Notes: generated from the letters alone by a model not told the origin. A stretch of 64,000 nt of DNA from Myxococcota bacterium (GCA_039030075.1 JBCCEW010000013.1:1-64000), one strand, 5' to 3'. Shown: positions 8,384 through 16,931, numbered from the stretch's first letter. A program made the numbers and translations.

Positions 8384-8650
8384 CTAGCCTCCCCCGGCCG
8401 TGCTCGGCGCGTCTTCCTCGGGCAGCGGGACGCGGGTCCCATCGGGCTCGAACACGCCGCGCAGGTCGTAGCGGAACCAGAGCACGACCTTCCGGATCTC
8501 CGAATCGGGCCCGGCTCGGTAGATCCACTTCTCGTTCCAGGTCTCGTCGAACTCGAGCTGCGTGCGCGGGTCGTTCACGCTGCCGACCTGATCCGTCGGG
8601 GCCCCGAGCCACTCCCACACCTCGCCGCGCCCCCAGCTCACCGGTCGCAC
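8384..8650 (-). CDS. Small hypothetical protein after nuoD
   Basis: An 88-aa protein with no family I recognise. It is rich in Trp and acidic residues, with WGRGEVWEWLGAP at the start and EKWIYRAG and KVVLWFRYDL in the middle, then a Gly/Pro-rich tail. The first two could be a start-proximal helix and beta strands of a small cytoplasmic domain. The GTG at 8650 overlaps the nuoD stop by 13 bases; an in-frame GTG at 8641 gives a 4-base GTGA overlap and is the more usual coupling. It could be a complex I accessory factor, but only position supports this. Confidence 0.6.
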   Translation of the reverse strand: MRPVSWGRGEVWEWLGAPTDQVGSVNDPRTQLEFDETWNEKWIYRAGPDSEIRKVVLWFRYDLRGVFEPDGTRVPLPEEDAPSTAGGG

Positions 8651-9876
8651 TCACCGCCGATCATGTTGATGAAGTCGAAAGTCGGGATGAGATCCGCAAG
8701 CAGGCAGCCCTTCAGCATCTCCGACATCGGGGCCAGATTCAGGAAGCTCGGCGGGCGACAGCGCACCTTCTGGGGCCGCGCGCTGCCGTCGGAGACGAGA
8801 TAGAAGCCGAGCTCGCCGTTCGCCGACTCGACGGCAGCGTAGGCCTCGCCAGCCGGCACCTGGGGCCCTTCGGTCACCGACTTGAATTGCTGGATCAGCT
8901 CTTCCATCTGGTTGAAGACCCGCCCCTTCGCCGGCCAGCGCACTCGGGGGTCCAACACGTTGACCGGGCCGGGCCCGAGCGCGTCGAGCTTCTCCAGACA
9001 CTGCTCCACGATGCGCAGGCTCTGGTGCATCTCCTCGACACAGACGAGGTAGCGATCGTAGTTGTCCCCGACGGTTCCGACCGGGATGTCGAAGTCGAGC
9101 TCGTCGTACACGAGGTAGGGCTCCTGCTTGCGCAGATCGAGCGGCTCCCCGGTCGAGCGCAGGATCGGCCCGGTCACCGCGTACTGGAGACAGGTCTCGC
9201 GATCGATGACGCCGGTGCCCTGCAGGCGGTCCACGAAGATGCGGTTGCTGGTGACCACGTCGTCGAAGTCCTTGAGGAGCGCCCGCGCCTTGCGCAGGTA
9301 GGCATCCCCCTCGGCGCGGAACCCGTCGGGCAGGTCGTGCTTCACGCCCCCGATGCGGATGTAGTTGCTGGTGACCCGGGCGCCGCAGAGCGCCTCGAGG
9401 AGGTCCCAGGTGAGCTCGCGCGCCTCGATCCCGTAGAGGAACGGCGTCATCGCCTGGAGCTCGAGGCAGGCGGCGCCGCAGCGGGTGAGGTGGTCGCCCA
9501 CCCGGGAGAGCTCCGCTGCCAGCACCCGCAGCCACTGGCAGCGCTCCGGGGTCTCGAGCTCGAGGAGCTTCTCGACGGCCATCACGAACCCCAGGTTCGC
9601 GAGAATCGCCGAGTTGTAGTTGAGCCGGTCGGTGTAGGGAATGCACTGATACCAGCTGCCGGCCTCGCACTCCTTCTCGAAGCCCCGGTGGAGGTATCCG
9701 ACCTGAACATCGAGGTTCACGATGTTCTCGCCGTCGAGCTCCACCAGGAACTTCACCGTGCCGTGGGTGGCGGGATGGGAGGGACCCATGTTGAGCAGCT
9801 GGTGCTCGGTGTGGAGGTCGCGGGCGAAGTCGTCATCGCCCGCGTGGGGCGGGGTCGGGAAGCTCGGCTGGGCCAT
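8638..9876 (-). CDS. nuoD: NADH-quinone oxidoreductase subunit D (49-kDa type)
   Basis: This 412-aa subunit lines the quinone cavity of complex I together with NuoB. Family hallmarks are LNMGPSHPATHG near the start (the His of the quinone headgroup site), GYLHRGFEK, RGGCAACLEL-like RCGAACLEL, and the C-terminal FDFINMIGGECDR. Its length is that of ordinary NuoD, not fused to NuoC. The ATG overlaps the nuoC stop (TGATG). In the window it is the last of the nuo genes, followed by two unknown small genes. It works at the inner face of the cytoplasmic membrane in the peripheral arm. Confidence 0.97.
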   Translation of the reverse strand: MAQPSFPTPPHAGDDDFARDLHTEHQLLNMGPSHPATHGTVKFLVELDGENIVNLDVQVGYLHRGFEKECEAGSWYQCIPYTDRLNYNSAILANLGFVMAVEKLLELETPERCQWLRVLAAELSRVGDHLTRCGAACLELQAMTPFLYGIEARELTWDLLEALCGARVTSNYIRIGGVKHDLPDGFRAEGDAYLRKARALLKDFDDVVTSNRIFVDRLQGTGVIDRETCLQYAVTGPILRSTGEPLDLRKQEPYLVYDELDFDIPVGTVGDNYDRYLVCVEEMHQSLRIVEQCLEKLDALGPGPVNVLDPRVRWPAKGRVFNQMEELIQQFKSVTEGPQVPAGEAYAAVESANGELGFYLVSDGSARPQKVRCRPPSFLNLAPMSEMLKGCLLADLIPTFDFINMIGGECDR

Positions 9877-10364
9877 CAGTTCTGGGGCCCCACCAACGGC
9901 TGTCGCCGTTCCTTCGGGTAGTCCTTCCGCAGCGGGTGCCCCTCGAACTCGTCGTACAAGAGGATGCGCCGCAGATCCGGGTGACCCTCGAAGCGGATCC
10001 CGTAGAGATCGAAGACCTCGCGCTCCATCCAGTTCGCCGACTGGAAGAGCGGCACCAGACTCGGCACCGCCGGCGCGTCTTCGGACACCAACACCTTGAT
10101 CCGGAGGCGCTGGTTCCGCGCCACCGAGTACAGGTGGTAGACGACCTCGAAGCGCGGCGTTCGCGGCAGGGAGTCGACCGCGCACAGATCGGTGAGCATC
10201 TCGAAGTGCAGGGTCGGATCGTCGCGCAGGAGCGCCATCACGGCGGGAAGCGACTCGCGGTCCACCACCGCCGTCGCGTCTCCGTGGTCGGCGTGGGTCG
10301 ATTGGAGCGCCGCCGGGAATCGCTGGAGTAGCCGCTGCAGGGCCGGAACGCCGAAGTCGTCCAT
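9876..10364 (-). CDS. nuoC: NADH-quinone oxidoreductase subunit C (30-kDa type)
   Basis: This 162-aa protein is NuoC. The diagnostic C-terminal stretch WMEREVFDLYGIRFEGH followed by LRRILL and GHPLRKDYP is intact. It packs against NuoD in the Q module and binds no cofactor. It is separate from nuoD, unlike the fused NuoCD of E. coli. The start overlaps the nuoI stop and its stop overlaps the nuoD start (both TGATG), so the three genes are translationally coupled in the order I-C-D, which is not the usual B-C-D order. Confidence 0.96.
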   Translation of the reverse strand: MDDFGVPALQRLLQRFPAALQSTHADHGDATAVVDRESLPAVMALLRDDPTLHFEMLTDLCAVDSLPRTPRFEVVYHLYSVARNQRLRIKVLVSEDAPAVPSLVPLFQSANWMEREVFDLYGIRFEGHPDLRRILLYDEFEGHPLRKDYPKERRQPLVGPQN

Positions 10365-10939
10365 CAGGCCGCTCCCTCGGCGGCCGCGTCATCCCGGTCG
10401 TACTCGCTCCGCAGGAACGCCAGACGCCGCTCCAGGAGGGTCTCTGGCACCAGCAGGCGCTCCTTGTCGAAACACATGGACTCACGGGTGTAGCCGGCGA
10501 TCTCGACCTCGCGGCTCATCACGATCGCCTCTTCCGGACAGGCTTCCTCACACAGGCCGCAGAACATGCAGCGCGACATGTCGATGTCGAACGCCTCGGG
10601 GAAGCGTTCGATCCCGGCCCCCTCGAGCTCGCCCGGAACGATCGAGATGCAGTCGGTCGGACACGCGAACTCACACAGGCCGCAGGCCACGCACTTCGGC
10701 TGACCGTTCTCGAGCTGCACCAGGACCGGCATTCCGCGAAAGGCGTCTGCGAAGTCGACGCGCTCCTCCGGATACTGCACGACGAAGTCGGTGCGGTTCC
10801 GGCCGGTGACGAAACCGCGCAGATTGCGAAAGAAGTGTCGCGCGGTGACCGCGAGCCCCTTCGCGATCATCGGCACGTACAGGCGCTCGAGAAGGCCCAG
10901 CTTCTCCTGGCGCCGAACGACCACCACCTTCCCCGGCAT
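10364..10939 (-). CDS. nuoI: NADH-quinone oxidoreductase subunit I (two 4Fe-4S clusters)
   Basis: This 191-aa ferredoxin-like subunit carries two complete CxxCxxCxxxCP motifs (CVACGLCEFACP and CMFCGLCEEACP), ligands of clusters N6a and N6b. It also has the membrane-proximal GLAVTARHFF segment typical of NuoI. Electrons pass through it from NuoG to the N2 cluster in NuoB. The ATG is seven bases from a TATCAT box with no Shine-Dalgarno sequence, so nuoI probably heads its own nuoI-C-D transcript in addition to any read-through from lipB, whose stop is 66 bases upstream. Confidence 0.97.
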   Translation of the reverse strand: MPGKVVVVRRQEKLGLLERLYVPMIAKGLAVTARHFFRNLRGFVTGRNRTDFVVQYPEERVDFADAFRGMPVLVQLENGQPKCVACGLCEFACPTDCISIVPGELEGAGIERFPEAFDIDMSRCMFCGLCEEACPEEAIVMSREVEIAGYTRESMCFDKERLLVPETLLERRLAFLRSEYDRDDAAAEGAA

Positions 10940-10946
10940 CGCCGCG

Positions 10947-10952
10947 ATGATA
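10947..10952 (-). promoter_or_regulatory. Predicted -10 box (TATCAT) of nuoI, leaderless
   Basis: TATCAT on the minus strand ends seven bases before the nuoI ATG, with no Shine-Dalgarno sequence between. It would give nuoI-nuoC-nuoD a promoter independent of E2-lipB. Confidence 0.45.
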
Positions 10953-11005
10953 ACGGGATCGGCCCCACCGAGCCCGAGCGAGCGCGGCGTCCGAGGCGAG
11001 AGGGA

Positions 11006-11722
11006 TCAGCCCTGCGCGGAGCCGCTCCGTGGGTCCTCGTCCGCGGCGCCGCTCGCTCCCAGATCGGCTTCGAAGGCCGCCCGCACCGCGACCCGCGTCC
11101 GCGTCGCGCAATCTGCACCGGAGGTGCCGAGCTCCGCGGCGACCGAAGTCATGTCCACCGCTTCGAGACCACACGGCACGATGCAGTCGAACCCGCCGAG
11201 GTCGATGTCGACGTTGAGGGCAAACCCGTGATAGGTGACCCAGCCGCGGACCCCGATGCCGATCGACGCGATCTTGCGCGCGCGCGCCAGCGCCGGGGTC
11301 TCGACGAACACGCCGGTCCAGCCGGGCACGCGGCACCAGGCAACGCCGAGCCCCGTGAGCGCCCGCCCGAGGTTCTCCTCCAGCCGGCGCAACCAGGCGT
11401 GGACGTCGCGTGCGTCGCGCGCCGCCAGGTCGACGATCGGGTAGCCGACCAACTGCCCCGGGGCGTGGTACGTCACGTCGCCCCCACGCGCGACCTCGTG
11501 CAGGGCAACGCCCTTCTGGGCGAACTCCTCGGGCGTCCAGCGAAGATTCGACGGCTTCGCGCTGCGGCCCTGGGTGACCACCGGCGGGTGTTCGAGGAGC
11601 AGAAGCGTGTCCGGGCAGTGCCCGGCCCGCCGTTCGGCGACCACGCGCTCCTGCAGGGCGAGCGCCTCGTCGTAGGGCACACAGCCGAGCTCGCGTACCT
11701 GCAGCTCGGAAGCCTCGCCCAT
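11006..11722 (-). CDS. lipB: Octanoyltransferase (lipoyl(octanoyl) transferase)
   Basis: This 238-aa LipB moves octanoate from acyl carrier protein to the lipoyl lysine of carrier domains. The key region RGGDVTYHAPGQLVGYP (about residues 79-95) is intact, and the catalytic pair is visible as Lys150 (ARKIASIG) and Cys184 (IVPCGL). The start ATG lies four bases after the stop of an E2 gene whose lipoyl domain is a natural substrate. No lipA is seen in the window. The C-terminal 20 residues form a low-complexity tail. Confidence 0.95.
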   Translation of the reverse strand: MGEASELQVRELGCVPYDEALALQERVVAERRAGHCPDTLLLLEHPPVVTQGRSAKPSNLRWTPEEFAQKGVALHEVARGGDVTYHAPGQLVGYPIVDLAARDARDVHAWLRRLEENLGRALTGLGVAWCRVPGWTGVFVETPALARARKIASIGIGVRGWVTYHGFALNVDIDLGGFDCIVPCGLEAVDMTSVAAELGTSGADCATRTRVAVRAAFEADLGASGAADEDPRSGSAQG

Positions 11723-11726
11723 CGCG

Positions 11727-12989
11727 CTAGAGATCGAACTCGGCCTCTTCGAGCAGCTCGCGCACTCGGAAGAGGAAGCCGTTCGCCGGCGCCCCGTCGA
11801 CCACGCGGTGGTCATAGGACAGGGCCAGGTGCATGGTCGGACGGATCACGATCGCGTCCTCGCCGGCGATCGTGCGTACGACCGGTCGCTTCACGATCTC
11901 GCCCATGCGCAGGATGCCCACCTGGGGCTGGTTGATGATCGCGAAGCCGTAGAGGTTCCCGTTCCGGCCCGGGTTCGAGAGCGTGAAGCTGCCGCCCTTC
12001 AGTTCGTCGGGCGAGAGCTTCTTCGAGCGCGCGCGCGAGGCCAGGTCTTCCACCGCCTGGGCGAGCCCGGCGAGCGACAGTCGGTCTGCGTGGCGCACCA
12101 CGGGCACGACCAGGCCCTTCTCGGTCTCGACGGCGATGCCGATGTGGATGTCCTTCTTCTCGATGATCGCGTCCTCGACCACCGACGCGTTGAGCCGCGG
12201 GAACTCGCGAAGCGCGCGCACCGTGGCGTGGACGATGAAGGGCAGGAACGAGAGCGAGAATCCGTGCGACTCCTTGAAGCCGCGCTTCTGGGCATTGCGC
12301 ACCTTCACGACGCCCGACATGTCGATCTCGGCAACGGCACCCACGTGGGGGCTCACCTGCTTCGAGAGCACCATGTGCTCGGCCACCAACCGACGCAGGG
12401 GCGTCATCGGAACGACCTTGTCGCCGGGCTGCAGGGCGTACTGGAACTTGTTGCGAATCGCGGCCGGGGGCCCTGCAGCGGGCGCAGGGGCCGCAGCCGG
12501 CGCGGGAGCCGGCGTGCGCTGGGACGCGACGTGCCGGTCGACGTCCGCCTTGCGGACCTTGCCGCCTTCGGCCGGGACATCGGCGAGGTCCACGGCGGCC
12601 GCCTCGGCGGCGCGCTTCGCGAGCGGCGTGGCCGGGGTGCTGGAGGGGCTGGCCGGTGCGGGGGTCGGAGCCGGCGCTGCGGCGGCGGGAGCGGGAGCCG
12701 CCTGGGGGGCCGGCGCGGCAGCGGCCGCGGGCGAGGCACTCGCGGCGGCGCCATCGGAGTTGATCCGCAGCAGCTCGGCGCCCACGGGTACGGTGTCCCC
12801 TTCGGACACGAGGAGGGCCTCGACCACCCCGGCGACGGGTGAGGGAACCTCGGCGTCGACCTTGTCGGTCGTGACCTCGACGAGGGGCTGATCGACGGTG
12901 ACGGAGTCGCCCTCCTTCACCAACCAGCGCGAAACCGTGCCCTCGACGACGCTCTCGCCCAGTGCCGGCAGCTCGACCGCGATACCCAT
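11727..12989 (-). CDS. Dihydrolipoamide acyltransferase (E2 of a 2-oxo acid dehydrogenase)
   Basis: This 420-aa E2 has one lipoyl domain (residues 1-78, lipoyl Lys43 in TTDKVDAE), an Ala/Pro linker, a peripheral subunit-binding domain (TPLAKRAAEAAAVDL), a second linker and the acyltransferase core ending with the active-site HxxxDG (His394 in YDHRVVDG). It could belong to a pyruvate, 2-oxoglutarate or branched-chain complex; the sequence does not let me choose. E1 and E3 genes are absent from the window, which is unusual, but lipB follows directly. It sits between nuoB and nuoI on the same strand. Confidence 0.92.
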   Translation of the reverse strand: MGIAVELPALGESVVEGTVSRWLVKEGDSVTVDQPLVEVTTDKVDAEVPSPVAGVVEALLVSEGDTVPVGAELLRINSDGAAASASPAAAAAPAPQAAPAPAAAAPAPTPAPASPSSTPATPLAKRAAEAAAVDLADVPAEGGKVRKADVDRHVASQRTPAPAPAAAPAPAAGPPAAIRNKFQYALQPGDKVVPMTPLRRLVAEHMVLSKQVSPHVGAVAEIDMSGVVKVRNAQKRGFKESHGFSLSFLPFIVHATVRALREFPRLNASVVEDAIIEKKDIHIGIAVETEKGLVVPVVRHADRLSLAGLAQAVEDLASRARSKKLSPDELKGGSFTLSNPGRNGNLYGFAIINQPQVGILRMGEIVKRPVVRTIAGEDAIVIRPTMHLALSYDHRVVDGAPANGFLFRVRELLEEAEFDL

Positions 12990-13105
12990 GAAGCCAATCC
13001 CCCTGCGAACGGCTCAAGTGCCCTTCGGCACTCCCATTCTACCGTCCGCATCGGCCGCAGCACCCGCGCTCTTGACGGCACAGCGCCGGCCGGGGCCGGA
13101 TCGGC

Positions 13106-13720
13106 TCAGGGGATGGGCTTCTCCGTCACCGGCAGGCTCAGCTCGGCGGTCTCGCGGTGGCGCCCGTCGGCCGGGACGCGCTCGGCCTGAACCCGGGCCT
13201 GGAGCTTGATCAGGCCGTCGATCACGGCCTCGGGCCGCGGCGGGCAGCCGGGGATGTAGATGTCGACCGGGATCAGGGTGTCGATGCCCTGGACCGTCGC
13301 GTAGTTGTTGTAGGGGCCCCCGGAGCACGTGCAGGCCCCGAATGCGACCACCCATTTCGGCTCGGCCATCTGGTCGTAGACCTTCTTGAGCACGGGGGCC
13401 TGCCGATGGGTGATCGTCCCCACCACCATCAGGAGGTCGGCCTGGCGCGGCGAGAAGCGCGGCAGTGCGCAGCCGAAGCGGTCGATGTCGTAGCGCGGCC
13501 CCGCCACCGACATGAACTCCATGCCGCAGCACGCGGTCACGAACGGGTAGAGGAACATCGAGTACTTCCGCGCCCAGTTGAGGACGTCGTCGACCCGTGT
13601 GGTGAGAAACGAGTCGCCCCCCTGGCGCAGGAACTCCACGGCCCGGGCGCGGTGGACCGCCTCGGCCTGATCGCGCGTGGCGCGCCCCGGCAGCGGTGTG
13701 GGCCTGGCGTCGCTCGACAT
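13106..13720 (-). CDS. nuoB: NADH-quinone oxidoreductase subunit B (N2 cluster)
   Basis: This 204-aa NuoB holds the N2 4Fe-4S cluster that reduces quinone. The ligands are visible: the tandem Cys64-Cys65 in TACCGMEF, Cys130 in FGACTC, and Cys159 in IPGCPPRPE. Start ATG is preceded by a strong GGGGGG purine run four bases upstream. A TATGCT box on the minus strand (13745-13750) fits a promoter shared with the divergent pcs. It lies 116 bp upstream of the E2-lipB pair, apart from nuoI-C-D. No nuoA is present. Confidence 0.96.
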   Translation of the reverse strand: MSSDARPTPLPGRATRDQAEAVHRARAVEFLRQGGDSFLTTRVDDVLNWARKYSMFLYPFVTACCGMEFMSVAGPRYDIDRFGCALPRFSPRQADLLMVVGTITHRQAPVLKKVYDQMAEPKWVVAFGACTCSGGPYNNYATVQGIDTLIPVDIYIPGCPPRPEAVIDGLIKLQARVQAERVPADGRHRETAELSLPVTEKPIP

Positions 13721-13744
13721 GTTCCCCCCTGCGATCGCGCCCAC

Positions 13745-13763
13745 AGCATAGCGGCTCTAGACT
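13745..13763. promoter_or_regulatory. Divergent -10 boxes between nuoB and pcs
   Basis: TATGCT on the minus strand (13745-13750) lies 24 bases from the nuoB ATG, with a Shine-Dalgarno sequence between. TAGACT on the plus strand (13758-13763) would serve pcs-hemH. No good -35 elements are seen, and the two boxes are close enough to compete for polymerase. Confidence 0.35.
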
Positions 13764-13831
13764 GGGGCCCGATCCTTCCCCTGTGGCACCGGCGACACAC
13801 CGTCGCGTCGGCGTCCAGCCCCAGGCGCTCC

Positions 13832-14563
13832 TTGGCCCAACCGGCGAACCACGCCCCCGAGAACGAGACCGGCCGCGTCTGGCGCGCTCGGGCGGTGCAT
13901 GCGCTGACCGCGAGCGGCGCCGTACTCGGGACGCTCTCGCTCTGGGAGATCGCCCGCGAGCGCCACGAGTGGGTCGCGACCTATCTGCTGATCGCGCTGG
14001 GGATCGATGCGATCGACGGCACCCTCGCGCGCCGCGCCCAGGTCACCCGCTACACACCGGGCATCGATGGCCGGCGCCTCGACGACATCGTCGACTTCCT
14101 GAACTTCGCCGTCGTGCCGATCGTGTGGATGCTGTCGCTGGGCGCCTTCCTCCACCCGGCGCTCGCCGCCTTGCCGATCCTGGCCAGCGCCTATGGTTTC
14201 TCCCAGGAGGACGCGAAAACCGAGGACGACTTCTTCCTGGGCTGGCCGTCCTACTGGAACCTCGTCGCGCTGTACGTCTGGATGCTCGCGCTCTCGCCGG
14301 GCGCGGCGACGGCCTGGGTCGTCGGGCTGAGTGTCGCCATCTTCGTGCCGTTGAAATACCTGTATCCGAGCAAGATGCCCCGCTTCCAGATCACCACGAT
14401 CGCCGGCGGGCTCCTGTGGGCCTCGGTGATGTCCGTGTGCGTCTGGCGGCAGGACCTGGCCGTACGCTTCTTCCTGGTGGAGATCAGTCTCTTGTACCTC
14501 GTCTACTACGTCGGCATGTCGGCCTGGCTCGGGGGCTGGTTCCGGCGCGGGGACGCGGCATGA
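13832..14563 (+). CDS. pcs: Phosphatidylcholine synthase (CDP-alcohol phosphatidyltransferase)
   Basis: This 243-aa membrane protein has the CDP-alcohol transferase signature D-G-x2-A-R...G-x3-D-x3-D, here DGTLARR then GRRLDDIVD, with one extra spacer residue as in Pcs enzymes. The later stretch KTEDDFFLGWPSYWN is characteristic of Pcs, which condenses choline with CDP-diacylglycerol. The TTG at 13832 is chosen because it places RARAVHALTASGAV at the usual distance from the N-terminus; Shine-Dalgarno support is weak. Seven or eight hydrophobic helices are visible. It overlaps hemH by four bases (ATGA). Confidence 0.85.
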   Translation: MAQPANHAPENETGRVWRARAVHALTASGAVLGTLSLWEIARERHEWVATYLLIALGIDAIDGTLARRAQVTRYTPGIDGRRLDDIVDFLNFAVVPIVWMLSLGAFLHPALAALPILASAYGFSQEDAKTEDDFFLGWPSYWNLVALYVWMLALSPGAATAWVVGLSVAIFVPLKYLYPSKMPRFQITTIAGGLLWASVMSVCVWRQDLAVRFFLVEISLLYLVYYVGMSAWLGGWFRRGDAA

Positions 14564-15657
14564 GCGGCCCGCTCGGCGTGCTGCTGATCAACCTGGGCAC
14601 GCCCGACGCCCCCACCTCAGCGGCGGTGCGACGCTACCTGCGCGAGTTCCTGGGCGACCCACGCGTGATCGACCTGCCCGCCCTGCCCCGCACACTCCTG
14701 CTCGAGGCGGCGATCCTGCCGACCCGCCCACGCGCATCGGCCGCGGCCTACGCGAAGGTCTGGACCGACGCCGGCTCGCCGCTGCTCGTGCATGGGCAGG
14801 CCCTCGCCAGCGCGCTGCAGGACGAACTCGGCGAGGCGGCGGTCGTGCGTCTCGGCATGCGCTACGGCCAGCCGTCTCTCGCCCGCGCTTTGCGCAGCCT
14901 CGAGGAGCACGGCGTGCGGCGCGTCGTCGCCCTGCCCCTCTTTCCTCAGTACTCCTCCGCCGCGACGGGGTCGGCCCTCGATGCGCTGTTCGCCGAGCCC
15001 GCCGCCGGGCGCCTCACCCAGCTCGAGGTCGTGCCACCTTTCTTCGCCGATCCGGGTTTCATCGATGCCTGGGCGGCGGTGTCGCGGCCAGCACTCGACG
15101 GCTTCGGTCCCGACTTCGTCCTGCTCTCCTACCACGGTCTTCCCGAACGCCAGATTCGCGCCGGCGACGTGAGTGGCGCGCACTGCCTGGAGCTCGACGA
15201 CTGCTGCGAACCGCTGCGCGGCGCGGGACAGCACTGCTACCGGGCCCAGTGTTTCGCGACCAGCCGCGCGATCGTCGCCGCGCTGGGCCTCGAGACCGAA
15301 CGCACCAGGACGAGCTTCCAGTCGCGCCTGGGGCGGACCCCGTGGATCCAGCCCTACACCGACTTCGTGCTCCCCGAGTTGGCCGAGCAGGGCGTGCGGC
15401 GCCTGGCCGTGCTGTGTCCGGCCTTCGTGGCCGATTGTCTCGAGACCGTCGAGGAGATCGGGATGCGCGCGCAGGAGCAGTGGGCCGAGGTCGGCGGCGA
15501 GGAGCTCCTGCTGGTGCCCAGCCTCAACGCGCACCCACGCTGGGTCGAGGCCGTCGCCGCGCTCGTGCGTCAGTCGATGGCCACCGACGCGAGCACGCGC
15601 TCCGCCGCAGCCACCCCAGACGCCAGTGCGTCGGCCACACCGACGCCCGCCACGTAG
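14560..15657 (+). CDS. hemH: Ferrochelatase with Cys-rich insert
   Basis: This 365-aa enzyme inserts Fe2+ into protoporphyrin IX at the membrane. The catalytic His is in LLSYHGLPER and the conserved acidic helix is FVADCLETVEEIG. Between them lie Cys209, 215, 216, 226 and 231 (CLELDDCC and HCYRAQC), the internal pattern of ferrochelatases that bind a 2Fe-2S cluster, as shown for Myxococcus and Caulobacter enzymes. The Thr/Ala/Ser-rich tail of about 25 residues is not part of the fold. The last 88 bases are shared, in antiparallel sense, with hemY. Confidence 0.95.
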   Translation: MSGPLGVLLINLGTPDAPTSAAVRRYLREFLGDPRVIDLPALPRTLLLEAAILPTRPRASAAAYAKVWTDAGSPLLVHGQALASALQDELGEAAVVRLGMRYGQPSLARALRSLEEHGVRRVVALPLFPQYSSAATGSALDALFAEPAAGRLTQLEVVPPFFADPGFIDAWAAVSRPALDGFGPDFVLLSYHGLPERQIRAGDVSGAHCLELDDCCEPLRGAGQHCYRAQCFATSRAIVAALGLETERTRTSFQSRLGRTPWIQPYTDFVLPELAEQGVRRLAVLCPAFVADCLETVEEIGMRAQEQWAEVGGEELLLVPSLNAHPRWVEAVAALVRQSMATDASTRSAAATPDASASATPTPAT

Positions 15658-16931
15658 TTCCCCGCCAGCGCCAGGCCGGGCGAGGCTTCGAGGCGCGATG
15701 CGATCCAGCGCATCCGCTCGGCGTGATGGCGGTCGGGCTGGGGCACGGCGCGCGGCCAGCGTACCCAGGCCAGGGGCTCCGGCATGTCGCGCAGCCCGAG
15801 GGTGGTCTCGAGATCGCGGGCCAGGGTCTCGGCCAGGGTGTCGTCGGGGAGCTCCACCGCCTCGGGCCAGCGCACACCGCCGAGCATGCAGTGGAGAAGT
15901 TCGTGGCCTGCCGGCGCGCGCCCCGGGAAGAGCTGGCTCATGTAGAGGCAGCCGAGGAGTCCGAGATCTTCGGTCCGCGGCACCAGGAAGCCGAAGCCGT
16001 CGATCGGGGTGCGCACCTGCGCGGGCTCCACCCCGAGCGGAGCCACGACCATCGGCGCGTAAGGGATGGCTTCGAGCGCCGCAGCGACCTCGCCATCGAT
16101 TCCCAACACCAGCTGCGCGGCATCGAAGGACGGCGTGGCCACGACGACGCGCTGCGCTTTGATCGCCGAATCGCCGCTCGGGCTTGCGACGTCCACGTGC
16201 CAGCGATCGCCATCGCGATAGAGGCCCGCGACACGGCTGCCCATCGCCGGCGGTTCGTGCAACGCCTCGGCGAGGCGCCGGGCGAAGGGGCCGAAGCCGT
16301 CTTCGCTCGATCGCGATCCAGGGAGGCCCTTGGGTCCGCGCTGCCCCAGGCTGCCGAGCAGCACCGACCCGCTGCGACGCTCCGCCTCGACGAGGCTGGG
16401 AAACACGGCTTCGGCACCGAGCTCGTTCTCATCGCCGGCGTAGACGCCCGTGAGGAACGGACCGACCAGGCGGTCCGCCACCTCGGGCCCGAGACGCCGC
16501 GCCGTGAACTCGCGCACGGATTCGGGTTCGCCCTTCCCGCGGCTGCGCAGGGGTTCGGCCAGCACCGAGAGCTTCGCGCGCGTCGAGAGCAGCGGCGTCC
16601 TCAGAAACCCGAGGACCGAGCTGGGCACCGGCTGCAGGGCCCCGTCGCGGAACAGCCAGCGCTTGCGGCTGGCCGGGCTCGCGGGACGCAGCGCGTCCTC
16701 GAGGTGGCGCCGTTCGAGGAACGCGCGCATCGGGGCCTTGACCTGGGCCGTGTTCGGACCGCTCTCGAAGATGTAGCCACCGCGGTGTTCAGTGCGCATG
16801 ACGCCGCCGGGTCGGTCCGACGGATCGATGACCAGCACCTCGCAGCCCGCCGCCTGCAGCTCGTGGGCGGCGGCCAGGCCGGAGATTCCGGCACCGGCCA
16901 CCAGCGCATCGACCGTGATCTCGGGCGGCAT
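15570..16931 (-). CDS. hemY: Protoporphyrinogen oxidase (FAD-dependent, HemY type)
   Basis: This 453-aa flavoprotein begins with the dinucleotide motif VAGAGISGLAAAHELQ and then DRPGGVMRTE. The C-terminal FAD-contact region GLALAGNYVAGVGVADALASG is typical of HemY. The enzyme oxidises protoporphyrinogen IX to protoporphyrin IX using oxygen in most relatives; some variants in anaerobes use coproporphyrinogen instead. ATG at 16931 lies four bases after the hemN stop, so hemE-hemN-hemY form one operon. The 3' end overlaps hemH by 88 bases. Confidence 0.92.
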   Translation of the reverse strand: MPPEITVDALVAGAGISGLAAAHELQAAGCEVLVIDPSDRPGGVMRTEHRGGYIFESGPNTAQVKAPMRAFLERRHLEDALRPASPASRKRWLFRDGALQPVPSSVLGFLRTPLLSTRAKLSVLAEPLRSRGKGEPESVREFTARRLGPEVADRLVGPFLTGVYAGDENELGAEAVFPSLVEAERRSGSVLLGSLGQRGPKGLPGSRSSEDGFGPFARRLAEALHEPPAMGSRVAGLYRDGDRWHVDVASPSGDSAIKAQRVVVATPSFDAAQLVLGIDGEVAAALEAIPYAPMVVAPLGVEPAQVRTPIDGFGFLVPRTEDLGLLGCLYMSQLFPGRAPAGHELLHCMLGGVRWPEAVELPDDTLAETLARDLETTLGLRDMPEPLAWVRWPRAVPQPDRHHAERMRWIASRLEASPGLALAGNYVAGVGVADALASGVAAAERVLASVAID

